This document shows positions 16,239-25,261 of a stretch of DNA of 64,000 nt, in pieces. The position numbers and the translations under genes were made by a program. A model generated the notes under the pieces. It was not told the origin of the DNA, ran no database searches, and was given only the letters and a program-made list of their open reading frames with translations. Within the stretch, counting starts at the first letter, position 1; the number at the start of each line of letters is the position of its first letter. This DNA is from Castellaniella caeni NBRC 101664 (GTDB lineage Bacteria; Pseudomonadota; Gammaproteobacteria; Burkholderiales; Burkholderiaceae_B), in the NCBI RefSeq assembly GCF_001592225.1, contig NZ_BCWN01000011.1:41442-105441 (forward strand), given 5' to 3'.

Positions 16239-17534
16239 CTACCCCAGTTTCAGATTGCCCGCGCCGACCAGCCGGTCGTAGACCCAGTACAGCAGCAGGA
16301 TGATCGCCAGCAGGATCGAGCCCAGGGCTGCGGCCAGCCCCCAGTTGTTGGTGCTCTGAATGTTGAAGGCGATGACGTTGGAGATCATCTGCCCGTCGCT
16401 GCCGCCCACCAGGGCCGGCGTGATGTAGTAGCCCACCGAAATGATGAAGACGAGCAGCGTGCCGGCGCTCAGCCCAGCCAGCGTCAGGGGAAAGAACACC
16501 CGGAAGAAGGCCCGCAGCGGCGTGCTGCCCATGGACACCGCGGCCCGCATGTAGCTCGGGTCGATGCCACGCATCACGCTGTACAGCGGCAGGATCATGA
16601 AGGGCAAAAGAATGTGCGTCATGGCGATGACGGTGGCAAAGCGCGTGTACAGCAAGTCCAGCGGCGCGTCGATCAGCCCCAGGCGCAGCAGCACCGTGTT
16701 GACCACGCCATCGGTCTGCAGCAGCGCGATCCACGAGGTCGTGCGCACCAGCAGGGACGTCCAGAACGGCAGCAGCACGAGGATCATCAGGGCGTTGGCC
16801 GTCTTGCTGGGGGCCTTGGCCAGGTAGTACGCCAGCGGATAGCCCAGCACGATGCACAGCACCGTGATGGAAAAAGCGATGCCCAGCGTCTTCAGGTACA
16901 GCGTCTGGTAGATGGCCGCCGTGTCCGAGCGGGTGAAGGCACCGTTCTTGAAATCGAACCCGGCGGCCTTGAGATAGTTGCGCGCGGTGTAGGTGTTGCC
17001 GGCCTCGGCGACCGCCTGCCAGAGCGCGGTGTCGTGCCAGTCCGGGTTGACGTCCCGCAGCCACTGGCTGGCCTGGGCGTCCGGCATGGCCCCGACGTCC
17101 ACACCGCGGATGCGCCGGCCCGTCATCTTGAACAGGCTGGCGGCCCCCGGGCTGACCTGGTTGATGGCCGCGCCCAGCTCGCCTTCCTGGCGTTGCTGCG
17201 CGAGCGCTTTGAGTTCGACGGCGAAGGTCTTCAGCGTGGCGTCGGGCGGCGGCGCGGTCTGATCCCAGGCGGCCAGCCGATCCAGGGTCTGGGGAATGAG
17301 ATTGTGCACGGCCGGGCTGTAGACGCTGCGAAACAGCATCGAGCCGATCGGGGCGAAGAAAGCGACGAGCAGGAAGACGAGCAAGGGGGCGACCAGCAGG
17401 AAGGCCATGCGCCGCCGCTGCCTGAGGTGCCGGTCGATGCCGCGCGCTTCCGCCTGCGACAAGGCGGCGGAGGCCGACTGCTCGAAAGGGGGCAACGGCT
17501 GGCCCGTTGAAATGCTTGCCCTGGTCATCGTCAT
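16239..17534 (-). CDS. ABC permease, PotB-like, with large periplasmic insertion
   Basis: About 431 residues from the ATG at 17534. The C-terminal ~260 residues carry five transmembrane segments and the coupling loop of a PotB permease (RAAVSMGSTPLRAFFRVFFPL). Between the first membrane segment (LLVAPLLVFLLVAFFAPIG) and the second there are about 150 extra, mostly hydrophilic residues, so the protein is far longer than E. coli PotB (~285). Such long forms occur in other proteobacterial PotB-like proteins. The insertion may dock the binding protein. An upstream in-frame extension to 17576 has no support. Confidence 0.85.
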   Translation of the reverse strand: MTMTRASISTGQPLPPFEQSASAALSQAEARGIDRHLRQRRRMAFLLVAPLLVFLLVAFFAPIGSMLFRSVYSPAVHNLIPQTLDRLAAWDQTAPPPDATLKTFAVELKALAQQRQEGELGAAINQVSPGAASLFKMTGRRIRGVDVGAMPDAQASQWLRDVNPDWHDTALWQAVAEAGNTYTARNYLKAAGFDFKNGAFTRSDTAAIYQTLYLKTLGIAFSITVLCIVLGYPLAYYLAKAPSKTANALMILVLLPFWTSLLVRTTSWIALLQTDGVVNTVLLRLGLIDAPLDLLYTRFATVIAMTHILLPFMILPLYSVMRGIDPSYMRAAVSMGSTPLRAFFRVFFPLTLAGLSAGTLLVFIISVGYYITPALVGGSDGQMISNVIAFNIQSTNNWGLAAALGSILLAIILLLYWVYDRLVGAGNLKLG

Positions 17535-17611
17535 CCTTCCTGAAGCATGTCTGGTGGGGGCGTGGCGGCCCTGCATCCCGCAGCCACGCCCGACGGTTGC
17601 GCGTCAGCCCG

Positions 17612-18682
17612 CTACGGCTGCAGCAGCCACTGGTTGAAGCGCTCGTTGAGCGTCTCGTCGAAGTCGGCCCAGAAATTGGAATCGGCGCGCAGGCCTTCGG
17701 CCACGTGCTTGCTGGGCAGGTTCTCGGCGATGTCCGGGGCCACCAGCGCCAGGGATGATTTGCGCACCGGCCCGTAATCAACGTCCTGCATGCCGGCCAG
17801 CGGCTTGGTGCCCGTGGCGAACAGGACGAACTTCAGCGCCGCCGCCTTGTTCTTGCTGCCCTTGACGATGCCCAGCGCTTCGAGGTCATGGACGTTGCCG
17901 TCCCAGACGATGGCGAAGGGCTTGTTCTCGTGCCGGATAACGTCGCTCAGGCGGCCGTTGGCCGACTGCACCATGACGGTGGAGCCGCTGTTGAGCAGGC
18001 CGGGCGCCTGTGACCAGCTGTCGAACCAGACGATGTCCTTCTTGATCGAGTTCAGCTTGTTGAAGGCCCGATCCTGCCCTTCCTTGGTGGCCAGCACCTT
18101 GTAGACGTCGCTGGCCGGCACGCCATCGGCCAGCAGCGCCCATTCGAGATTGATCTGGGCCTTCTTGCGCAAGCCGCGCTTGCCGGGGATTTTCTGGGTG
18201 TCGAAGACGTCGCGGATGGACGTTGGCGGCGTCGCGCCGACGGTATCCTTGTTGTAGGCGTAGACGATGCTCCAGACCACTTCGCTGATCCCGCAGGGGC
18301 TTTCATTGAACGTGCCCTGGATGAAATCGTCCTTCGCTGCCACGCCATCGGCGCCCGCCGGAATCGCGTCGCGCGGGATGGTCTCCAGCAGGCCGTCGTC
18401 GCAGGCGCGCTGCAGGTCGATCGTCTCGAAATCGACGACGTCCCAGAGCACGTTGCCCGACTCGACCTGGGCCTTGATCTGCGCCGTGCCGCCCGTGTAG
18501 TTCTGGAACAGGATCTTGGCCCCGGTCTCTTTCTCGTAGGGGTCGATCATGTGCTTTTTCTGGGCCGCGCCCCAGGCGCCGCCAAACGAGACGAACGTCA
18601 GGTTGTCGGCGGCGGCAGCGGCGCCGCTGCCCAGCAGGCCGCAGGCCAGGATGGCCGCGGATAGTTTCAATCGCTTGTGCAT
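17612..18682 (-). CDS. PotD-like ABC substrate-binding protein
   Basis: 356 residues from the ATG at 18682, which has AGGAGA upstream. The signal peptide ends at AAAA-DNLTFVSFGGAWG; the FVSFGGAWGAAQ segment and DVVDFETIDLQRACDDGLLE are typical of the extracellular solute-binding family 1/PotD group (spermidine, putrescine, opines, 2-aminoethylphosphonate). It delivers the solute to the two Pot-like permeases. A long upstream in-frame reading region to 18988 overlaps the ATPase gene and is not real. Confidence 0.88.
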   Translation of the reverse strand: MHKRLKLSAAILACGLLGSGAAAAADNLTFVSFGGAWGAAQKKHMIDPYEKETGAKILFQNYTGGTAQIKAQVESGNVLWDVVDFETIDLQRACDDGLLETIPRDAIPAGADGVAAKDDFIQGTFNESPCGISEVVWSIVYAYNKDTVGATPPTSIRDVFDTQKIPGKRGLRKKAQINLEWALLADGVPASDVYKVLATKEGQDRAFNKLNSIKKDIVWFDSWSQAPGLLNSGSTVMVQSANGRLSDVIRHENKPFAIVWDGNVHDLEALGIVKGSKNKAAALKFVLFATGTKPLAGMQDVDYGPVRKSSLALVAPDIAENLPSKHVAEGLRADSNFWADFDETLNERFNQWLLQP

Positions 18683-18735
18683 CAGAGTCTCCTCGGGTCG
18701 AATGGCCCGGCTTCTGCGGCCGGGCTTGCCATCTG

Positions 18736-19830
18736 TTATTGAATCGAGAATGCAAAGCACCCCTGGACGTGCCAGGAGACGTCCAGCAGCGTGCCTTCCG
18801 GGTACGGCTGCTGGTGGATGTCGCTGAGTTCCTTGACGATGAGTTGCGTGCCTCCTTCCAGTTCCAGGTAATGGCGGATGAAATCGCCGACGTAATGGCT
18901 GGCGACCAGCCGGGCGCGGATGCGGTTTTCGCACCCGTCCCGCTCGCCGCCCAGCGTCAGTTTTTCGGGCCGTACGGAGACGAAGCAAGACTGGCCGGGA
19001 CCCAGCGCGTCGCCCACCTGGGCGCGGATGACGGTCTGGCCGCTCAGCTCCACCGTGGCCACGCCCGCGTCGATCGAGGCGACCCGACCCGAGATGAGAT
19101 TGTTCTCGCCGATGAAATCAGCCACGAAGGCGTTGGCCGGGCGTTCGTACAGTTCGGTCGGACTGGCGTACTGCTGCACCACGCCCTGGTTGAAGACGGC
19201 GATCCGGCTGGACATGGTCAGAGCCTCGACTTGGTCGTGCGTCACGTAGACCACGGTAAAGCCCAGCTTCTTGTGGATGCTGGTGATTTCAAACTGCATC
19301 TGCTCGCGCAGCTTCTTGTCCAGGGCCCCCAGCGGCTCGTCCATGAGCACGAGCTTGGGCTCGAAGATCAGCGATCGCGCCAGCGCCACGCGCTGCTTCT
19401 GGCCGCCCGAGAGCTGGTTGGGATAGCGCGCGCCGAAGTCCTGCAGCTCGATCATCTTGAGAAAATGGCTGACCCGGGCGCGCACGTCCGCGGCCTTCAT
19501 CTTGCGGACTTCCAGCGGGTAGGCCAGGTTTTCCGCCACGGTCATGTTGGGAAACAGGGCATAGTTCTGGAACACCATGCCGATGTCGCGCTTGTGCGGC
19601 GGCCGGTTCAGGAACGACGCGCCGTCCACGCGGATGTCGCCGCTGGTCACCGACTCGAAGCCGGCCAGCATCATCAGCACCGTCGTCTTGCCCGAGCCCG
19701 AGGGCCCGAGCAGCGTGATGAACTCGCCCTGCTCCACGCAGATGTTGAAGTCTTTGACCACCAGGTGCTTGTGGTCGTAGGTCTTTCTGACGTTGACCGC
19801 AGTCAGAAAGCCGTTGCCGTCTCGTTCCAT
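18736..19830 (-). CDS. PotA-like ABC ATP-binding protein
   Basis: 364 residues from the ATG at 19830 (a GTG at 19839 is an alternative). Walker A GPSGSGKTT, signature LSGGQKQRVALARSL, Walker B LVLMDEPLGALD and H-loop VVYVTHDQVEALT are intact. A C-terminal TOBE domain (about residues 265-360; FVSVRPEKLTLGG) is typical of PotA/UgpC-type importers. It is the first transporter gene of the cluster, downstream of the aldehyde dehydrogenase. Confidence 0.92.
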   Translation of the reverse strand: MERDGNGFLTAVNVRKTYDHKHLVVKDFNICVEQGEFITLLGPSGSGKTTVLMMLAGFESVTSGDIRVDGASFLNRPPHKRDIGMVFQNYALFPNMTVAENLAYPLEVRKMKAADVRARVSHFLKMIELQDFGARYPNQLSGGQKQRVALARSLIFEPKLVLMDEPLGALDKKLREQMQFEITSIHKKLGFTVVYVTHDQVEALTMSSRIAVFNQGVVQQYASPTELYERPANAFVADFIGENNLISGRVASIDAGVATVELSGQTVIRAQVGDALGPGQSCFVSVRPEKLTLGGERDGCENRIRARLVASHYVGDFIRHYLELEGGTQLIVKELSDIHQQPYPEGTLLDVSWHVQGCFAFSIQ

Positions 19831-19889
19831 GGGCTCCACCCTTTCGTCATGGCCTGTCCAGGGCCTGCGGCGCGGGGCCGCGGGCGTAC

Positions 19890-21386
19890 TCAGTCGCGGC
19901 TGATCAGCACGGTCTTTTTCTGAGTGAAGTGATCCAGCATGGCCTCCATCGAGGCTTCCTTGCCCAGGCCCGATTGCTTGATGCCGCCATACGACAGCCC
20001 GGGCTGCGCCACGATGTTCTGGTTGACCTGCACGAAGCCCGCCTGCAGGCGCCGGGTGGCATCCAGGGCCCGCTGCAGGTTGCTCGTCCAGATGGTGGCC
20101 GCCAGGCCGTAGTCCGAGTCGTTGGCCATGGTGATGGCCTGCTCGTAGGTATCGAAGGGGATGACGCAGGTGACCGGCCCGAAGATTTCCTCGCGCGCCA
20201 GGCGGTTGTCGTTATCGACCCCGACGAACACGGTGGGTTGGATGAAGAGGCCGTTTTTCAGGGCCGGCGCCTCGGGCATGGCCGACAGCTGCAGGGTCTG
20301 CACGTCGGGGATCTGCCGGCCCAGGTCGAGGTACGAACGCACCCGGTCGTACTGCCCGGTGGAGATGATGGTGCCGATGTCGGTGGTCTCGTCCAGCGGG
20401 TCGCCCATGCGCATGGCATTGACCTTCTCGGCCATGCGCTCGACAAACTGGTCGCGCAGCGAGCGGTGCACCAGCATGCGCGAGGCGGCGGTGCAGCTTT
20501 GCCCCTGGCGGGTGAAGCGCATGCCCGCCACCGCGCCCGCCACCGTGCGATCGAGGTCGGCGTCCTCCATCACGATCATCGGGCTCTTGCCGCCCAGCTC
20601 CAGCGTCGTGGGAATCAGCCGCTCGGCGGCGGCGTGGGCGATGACCTTGCCCGTGTCCACCGATCCGGTGAAGGTGACCTTGCCGATCCGCCGGTCGGCC
20701 ACCAGGGGGCCGCCGCACGACGGCCCGAACCCCGACAGGATGTTGACCACGCCCGCGGGCAGGCAGCGGTTGAGCAGCTCGACGACGAACAGCGTCGAGA
20801 GCGGCGCTTCTTCGGCGGACTTGACGACGACGGTATTGCCCGCGACCAGCGCCGGCGCGATCTTGAAGGCCATCAGCATCAGGGGCGCGTTCCAGGGCAG
20901 GATGGCCGCCACGACGCCGATGGGCTCACGCTGCGTGAACACCAGCATGTTGGGCGCAAACGGAATCGTCTCGCCCTTCAGCTCGCTGCCCAGGCCGCCA
21001 TAGAACTCGAAGCAGTCGGCCAGCACGTTGGCCTCGACGCGGCTTTCGGTACGGATGGCCTTGCCGGTTTCCAGGGCCAGCAGCGTGGCGATTTCTTCCG
21101 TATGCTGCGTCAGCTGGGCCGCCGCCTGGCAGAGGATCTTGCCGCGGGCGCGCGGGCTCATGGCGGCCCACTCGGGCTGCGCGGCTGCGGCGGCGCCCAC
21201 GGCGGCTGCCACGTCGTCGGCATTGCCGTCGGCCGCCGTGCCGATCTGCAGGCGCGTGGCCGGGCTGGCCACCGGGAAGGTCTTGCCCGACAGGGCCGCC
21301 TGCAGCGTGCCCGCGTACAGGTGCTTGCCGGACAGCCGCTGCGCGTGGGCCAGGGCGATGTCGAGGGGCTGTTGGGGCGTATCCAT
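19890..21386 (-). CDS. NAD(P)-dependent aldehyde dehydrogenase
   Basis: 498 residues. The ALDH hallmarks are present: catalytic glutamate in LELGGKSPMIV, catalytic cysteine in RQGQSCTAASRM, coenzyme motif FTGSVDTGKVIAHAAAE, and EIFGPVTCVIPFD. It oxidises an aldehyde, possibly the semialdehyde produced by the aminotransferase of the cluster. It resembles betaine/aminobutyraldehyde-type dehydrogenases rather than the CoA-acylating MmsA type, because the Glu is retained. It lies between the transporter genes and the enoyl-CoA hydratase gene. Confidence 0.9.
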   Translation of the reverse strand: MDTPQQPLDIALAHAQRLSGKHLYAGTLQAALSGKTFPVASPATRLQIGTAADGNADDVAAAVGAAAAAQPEWAAMSPRARGKILCQAAAQLTQHTEEIATLLALETGKAIRTESRVEANVLADCFEFYGGLGSELKGETIPFAPNMLVFTQREPIGVVAAILPWNAPLMLMAFKIAPALVAGNTVVVKSAEEAPLSTLFVVELLNRCLPAGVVNILSGFGPSCGGPLVADRRIGKVTFTGSVDTGKVIAHAAAERLIPTTLELGGKSPMIVMEDADLDRTVAGAVAGMRFTRQGQSCTAASRMLVHRSLRDQFVERMAEKVNAMRMGDPLDETTDIGTIISTGQYDRVRSYLDLGRQIPDVQTLQLSAMPEAPALKNGLFIQPTVFVGVDNDNRLAREEIFGPVTCVIPFDTYEQAITMANDSDYGLAATIWTSNLQRALDATRRLQAGFVQVNQNIVAQPGLSYGGIKQSGLGKEASMEAMLDHFTQKKTVLISRD

Positions 21387-21457
21387 GGTGCTTGTCTCCT
21401 TGTCTTTATCGTGTGCGGATCGTGGGTTCGTGGATCGGGCCGGACGGGCCGCCCGGC

Positions 21458-22246
21458 TTACCGGCCCTGAAAGCGGGCGGCGCGTTTTTCCTTCCAGGCC
21501 AGGGCGCCCTCTTTCATATCCGCGGAAGCTTCGGAGCGCCGCACGGCCTGGGCATTGGCCTGGACGTCGAAGCTGCCGTTGATCAGGCCGTTGAGATCGT
21601 GCTTGATGCCCAGCAGCGCCAGCGGCGCCATGCCTGCCAATTGCGCGCTCAGGGCCTCGGTGCGCGCTGGCAGCGCGTCGGCGTCCACCAGCTCGGTCAG
21701 GAATCCGATTTTTAGCATTTCGTCGGCCTGGATCTGCTCGCCCGTGAGAAACAGGCGCCGGGCCGCGTTGACGCCCAGCCGGGACAGGTAGCGGCGCATG
21801 CCGCCCGGATAGAAGTGCAGGCCCAGGCGCACGGCGGGCATGAACATATTGGCCTGCGGCGTGCCCAGGCGAAAATCGCAGGCCAGGCAGAGGTCGGTGC
21901 CGCCGCCGTAGGCCCCGCCCTGCACGGCGGCGATCGTCACCGGGCGCGCGCTTTCGATCAGGTCGATGGTTTCGCCAAAATACAGCGAGCTGGGCGCCGT
22001 TTCGCTCGACAGCGAGGAAATGTCATAGCCGCTGCAGAAATATTTGCCCGTGGCGATGAAGCGCAGCACCAGCACGTCGGGCTGCTGGTTGACGCGGGCG
22101 ACGTGCTCGCGCAAGGCGTCGAGATCGGCGGGCGAGAGCCGGTTGCTGCGGCTCGGGTTGTTCAGCCGGATCGTGGCGATGCGCCCCGCGATCTCCAGCT
22201 GCGGGGCGGTATCCGCCACCGGTGCCTGGCTGGGTGCGGCGCTCAT
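21458..22246 (-). CDS. Enoyl-CoA hydratase/isomerase family protein
   Basis: 262 residues of crotonase fold. The oxyanion-hole segments (FIATGKYFCSGYDISSL and AAVQGGAYGGGTDLCLACDFRLGT) are recognisable. The usual second catalytic glutamate region reads VRLGLHFYPGGMRRYLSRLG, without the standard Glu-x-x-x-Gly pattern, so the activity could be isomerase or hydrolase rather than hydratase. The start overlaps the stop of the CaiB-like gene by 4 bases (coupled). Confidence 0.85.
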   Translation of the reverse strand: MSAAPSQAPVADTAPQLEIAGRIATIRLNNPSRSNRLSPADLDALREHVARVNQQPDVLVLRFIATGKYFCSGYDISSLSSETAPSSLYFGETIDLIESARPVTIAAVQGGAYGGGTDLCLACDFRLGTPQANMFMPAVRLGLHFYPGGMRRYLSRLGVNAARRLFLTGEQIQADEMLKIGFLTELVDADALPARTEALSAQLAGMAPLALLGIKHDLNGLINGSFDVQANAQAVRRSEASADMKEGALAWKEKRAARFQGR

Positions 22247-23481
22247 GACTGCCCCCCCGCCTGCTGCAAGACGGCGTCGAGATCCGCCTGGCGCACGACG
22301 CCGTCGGCCCGCAGGCGGGCGATTTCCTCGGCGGACAAGCCGAAATCGCGCAAAACTTCTTGCGTGTGCTCGCCCAGGATGGGCGGCGGCATGCGCACGC
22401 TGCGGCGCGCGGGGTCGGCCGAGCTGCGAATCGGCAGCCCCACCTGGCGCAGTTCGCCCAGCAGCGGATGGCGGACGGTCTCCACCAGCCCCTGGGCCAG
22501 CACCTGGGCGTCCTTGAAGACGTCATCCAGCGAGTTGATCGGCCCGGCGGGGATCTGCTCGGCGATCAGCAGGCTCGTCCACGCCATGCGCGAGCGGGTC
22601 TTGAGACGGGTTTCCAGCAGATCCTTGAGTTCGTGGCGGTGCTGCATGCGGTCGGCGTTCGTCAGGAAGCGCGGGTCGCTGCCCAGGTGCTGGAGGTCGA
22701 GCAGCTTGCACAGCTTGAGCCACATGGCCTGCGTGGCGGGCGCCAGGTTGATCGGGCCGTCGGCGGCCTCGAACGTGCCGTAGGGGGCGATCACGGGGTG
22801 GACATTGCCACAGGGCTGGGGCACTTCGCCCACGCTCAGATAGCGCTGGCCCTGGACGCTGAGCAGGCCCATGAGGCTGCCCAGCAGCGAGGTATCGACG
22901 TGCTGCCCGCACCCGTCTTGCTGGCGCTGCACCAGCGCTGACAGGATGCCGATGACCAGCCACATGCCCGAGGTCAGGTCGCCGATGGCGGTGCCGACGC
23001 GCATGGGGCCGCTTTCGGGGGTGCCGCTCAGGCTCATGAAGCCGGAATAGCCCTGGGCGATCTGATCGAAGCCCGCCCAGCCGCTGGCCGGCCCCGTGCG
23101 GCCAAAGCCCGAGATCGACGCCATGATGAGGCCTGGGTTGCCGCGCGCCAGTTCGTCGTAGCCCAGGCCCATGGATTCCATGGTGCCCACCTTGAAGTTT
23201 TCGACGAGCACATCGACCTGCCCCGCCATGCGGCGGATGAGGGCCAGCCCTTCGGGGTCGCGGAAGTTGAGCTCTATGCCTTTCTTATTTCGGTTGGCGC
23301 TCAGGTAGTAGACGCTGATGTCCTGGTCAAACGGCCCCCATTGGCGGATCATGTCGCCCCCTGCGGAAGGCTCGACTTTGATGACTTCGGCCCCCAGATC
23401 GGCCAGAATCATGGTGCTGAACGGGCCCGACAGGGCGCGCGTCAGATCCAGAACTTTCAATCCCGCCAACGGCATGCTCAT
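22243..23481 (-). CDS. CaiB/BaiF-family CoA-transferase (class III)
   Basis: 412 residues from the ATG at 23481, preceded by GAGGAGA. It has the class III N-terminus LAGLKVLDLTRALSGPFSTMILADLGAEVIKVE (seen in pieces), LSANRNKKGIELNF, and VDVLVENFKVGTMESMGLGYDEL with the catalytic Asp region. Such enzymes move CoA between carboxylates such as succinate or formate and a substrate acid. As the first gene of the minus-strand cluster it probably activates the acid that the crotonase then processes. The LysR gene is divergent 100 bases away. Confidence 0.9.
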   Translation of the reverse strand: MSMPLAGLKVLDLTRALSGPFSTMILADLGAEVIKVEPSAGGDMIRQWGPFDQDISVYYLSANRNKKGIELNFRDPEGLALIRRMAGQVDVLVENFKVGTMESMGLGYDELARGNPGLIMASISGFGRTGPASGWAGFDQIAQGYSGFMSLSGTPESGPMRVGTAIGDLTSGMWLVIGILSALVQRQQDGCGQHVDTSLLGSLMGLLSVQGQRYLSVGEVPQPCGNVHPVIAPYGTFEAADGPINLAPATQAMWLKLCKLLDLQHLGSDPRFLTNADRMQHRHELKDLLETRLKTRSRMAWTSLLIAEQIPAGPINSLDDVFKDAQVLAQGLVETVRHPLLGELRQVGLPIRSSADPARRSVRMPPPILGEHTQEVLRDFGLSAEEIARLRADGVVRQADLDAVLQQAGGQS

Positions 23482-23580
23482 GGTGCGTCTCCTCTTGTTG
23501 GAGACTATGCTAGCCAAAGCATATCGGACCGACAAATACCGTGTTCTAATCGAGCAATAAGCTCAACTTATGTGTGTACC

Positions 23581-24504
23581 ATGGTGAATCTGCGGCAGTT
23601 TTCCTACTTCGTACGCATCGTCGAGCTGCGCAACATGACACACGCCGCCGAGAGCCTGCACGTGGCCCAGCCCGCCCTCAGCCAGCAGATCGCCCTGCTG
23701 GAAAACGACCTGGGCGTGCAGCTGCTCGTGCGCGGCCCCCGGGGGGTGGAACCCACCACCGAAGGAGAACTGCTGTACCGCCAGGCGCAGACCATCTTGC
23801 GGCAGGTCGATTCCATCTACACCATGCTCAGCCGCCAGGCTGACCAGATCTCGGGCTCGGTCTCGGTCGCCATGGCCTCCAGCACGGCGCACATGCTGGC
23901 CTTGCCGCTCATCCGCGAGGTGCGGCGGCGCTACCCTGCCATCGAGCTGGAAATCGTGGACATCCCCAGCGCCGACCTGACCCTGATGCTGCAGCAGGGG
24001 CGCGTGGACATTTCGCTGTCGCCCGACCAGGAAGACGTTTCCAGCCTGTCGACGCGCCCCCTGGTGGTCGAAGAACTGCTGGTGCTGGCGCACCCGGCGG
24101 CGCGACTGCCCGAGGGGCGCCTGTCGATCACGGACTTGACGGGTCTGCCGCTGATTTTGCCGCGCCCGCCCAACAAGCTGCGCATGCGCATCGACTACGC
24201 CTTCATGAACGCGCGGCTGCAATACCGGCTGCTGGCACAGGCCAGCACGTCGGCCATCCTCATCCCCGCAATCCGGGAAGAAATCGCGGCGACGATTCTG
24301 CCGTATTCGGCGGCCTACAAAGACATTCATGCGGGCAGCATCAAGGCGTACCGTCTGACGCCGCCCCTGTTTCGTGAAATCAGCCTGTGTGTCAGCCGCA
24401 GCGCGCCCGAGCGCCCGACCGTCACGGCGGTGACGCAAGTCATCCGCACGCTGACCGAGACGCTGATTGCCGAGGCCACCTGGCAGCATTGCCAGCTGGC
24501 CTGA
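23581..24504 (+). CDS. LysR-family transcriptional regulator
   Basis: 307 residues. The N-terminal winged HTH is clear (LRNMTHAAESLHVAQPALSQQIALLENDLGVQLLVR), followed by a LysR substrate-binding domain. The ATG at 23581 gives the canonical MVNLRQFSYFVRIVE start. It is divergent from the CaiB-like gene, the classical arrangement for a LysR protein that activates the adjacent operon on binding a pathway metabolite. The 99-base spacer must contain its operator. Confidence 0.9.
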   Translation: MVNLRQFSYFVRIVELRNMTHAAESLHVAQPALSQQIALLENDLGVQLLVRGPRGVEPTTEGELLYRQAQTILRQVDSIYTMLSRQADQISGSVSVAMASSTAHMLALPLIREVRRRYPAIELEIVDIPSADLTLMLQQGRVDISLSPDQEDVSSLSTRPLVVEELLVLAHPAARLPEGRLSITDLTGLPLILPRPPNKLRMRIDYAFMNARLQYRLLAQASTSAILIPAIREEIAATILPYSAAYKDIHAGSIKAYRLTPPLFREISLCVSRSAPERPTVTAVTQVIRTLTETLIAEATWQHCQLA

Positions 24505-24534
24505 GACGCCAAGCCGGGCCGATGACCGAACCGC

Positions 24535-25170
24535 TTACTTGCGTTGCCGCTCGTTGAAGCCCACCCAGCGCTGCACCGACGAGCGCCCCCACTGCTGGTG
24601 CACGTAGTCGGCCAGACGCGCCGGGACGGGGTCGCCGCCCGCCACCAGGCGATTGAGCATGAAGGCCAGGTCGAAGTCGGCGATGCTCCAGGCATCGAAC
24701 AGGTGGCCGGTCTTGGGCACCAGTTGTTCGGCGACCCGCAGCAGCTTGTCCGCCGCCTGTTGCGCTTCGCCGGACAGCGGCGCGAGCGCCTGGACGGGCG
24801 GCTCGAACAGGATGTCCGAGGGGCGCTCCTGGCGCAGCGGGCCGAGGTCAGTGCGCACCCAGGCCTGGATCTGGCGTGCCCGGGCCCGGTGCTGCGGGTT
24901 TTGCGGAAAGAGCGCCGGGCCGGGGAAGGCTTCGTCCACGTACTCGATGATGGCGGTGGATTCCGTCAGGGTGAATTCTCCGTGCACCAGCGCCGGCACC
25001 TTGCCGGTGAGTGCGAGCGCCAGAAAATCGGCCTGGCGCTGCTCGCCCTTGGCGAGATCGACGGGCGTCATTTCAAAGGGGACGTCTTTCTCGGCCAGGG
25101 CCACGAAGGCTGACATGGCGTAAGGGCTGATGAAACGTGCATCCGTATAGAGCATCAAAGCGTGGGACAT
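24535..25170 (-). CDS. Glutathione S-transferase family protein, YfcF-like
   Basis: 211 residues from the ATG at 25170 (AGGAG ribosome site upstream). An N-terminal thioredoxin-like domain (SPYAMSAFVALAEKDVPFEM; TGKVPALVHGEFTLTESTAIIEYVDE with the Glu-Ser glutathione motif) and an all-helical C-terminal domain (WSIADFDLAFMLNRL). The Ser/Tyr at the active site (ISPYAMS) resembles the YfcF/YfcG group, linked to peroxide or disulfide chemistry. It stands alone between the LysR gene (convergent) and the hydroxylase-like gene. Confidence 0.85.
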   Translation of the reverse strand: MSHALMLYTDARFISPYAMSAFVALAEKDVPFEMTPVDLAKGEQRQADFLALALTGKVPALVHGEFTLTESTAIIEYVDEAFPGPALFPQNPQHRARARQIQAWVRTDLGPLRQERPSDILFEPPVQALAPLSGEAQQAADKLLRVAEQLVPKTGHLFDAWSIADFDLAFMLNRLVAGGDPVPARLADYVHQQWGRSSVQRWVGFNERQRK

Positions 25171-25261
25171 GAGGTGACTCCTGGTCGAAATCGGGCTCGG
25201 CGAGCGGTATCCGGCCCCAGCGCGCCGCGTCATGCGCGCGAGCGCGGGCCGTTGAGCTCGA

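Noticed and set aside
13988..16303. Long plus-strand open frame opposite the aminotransferase and PotC genes
   Set aside because: Shadow of GC-rich coding on the minus strand. It runs across two real genes and the spacer between them and contains no recognisable domain.
17547..17777. Small plus-strand frames between the PotB- and PotD-like genes
   Set aside because: No ribosome site, no motif, and antisense to the PotD-like 3' end.
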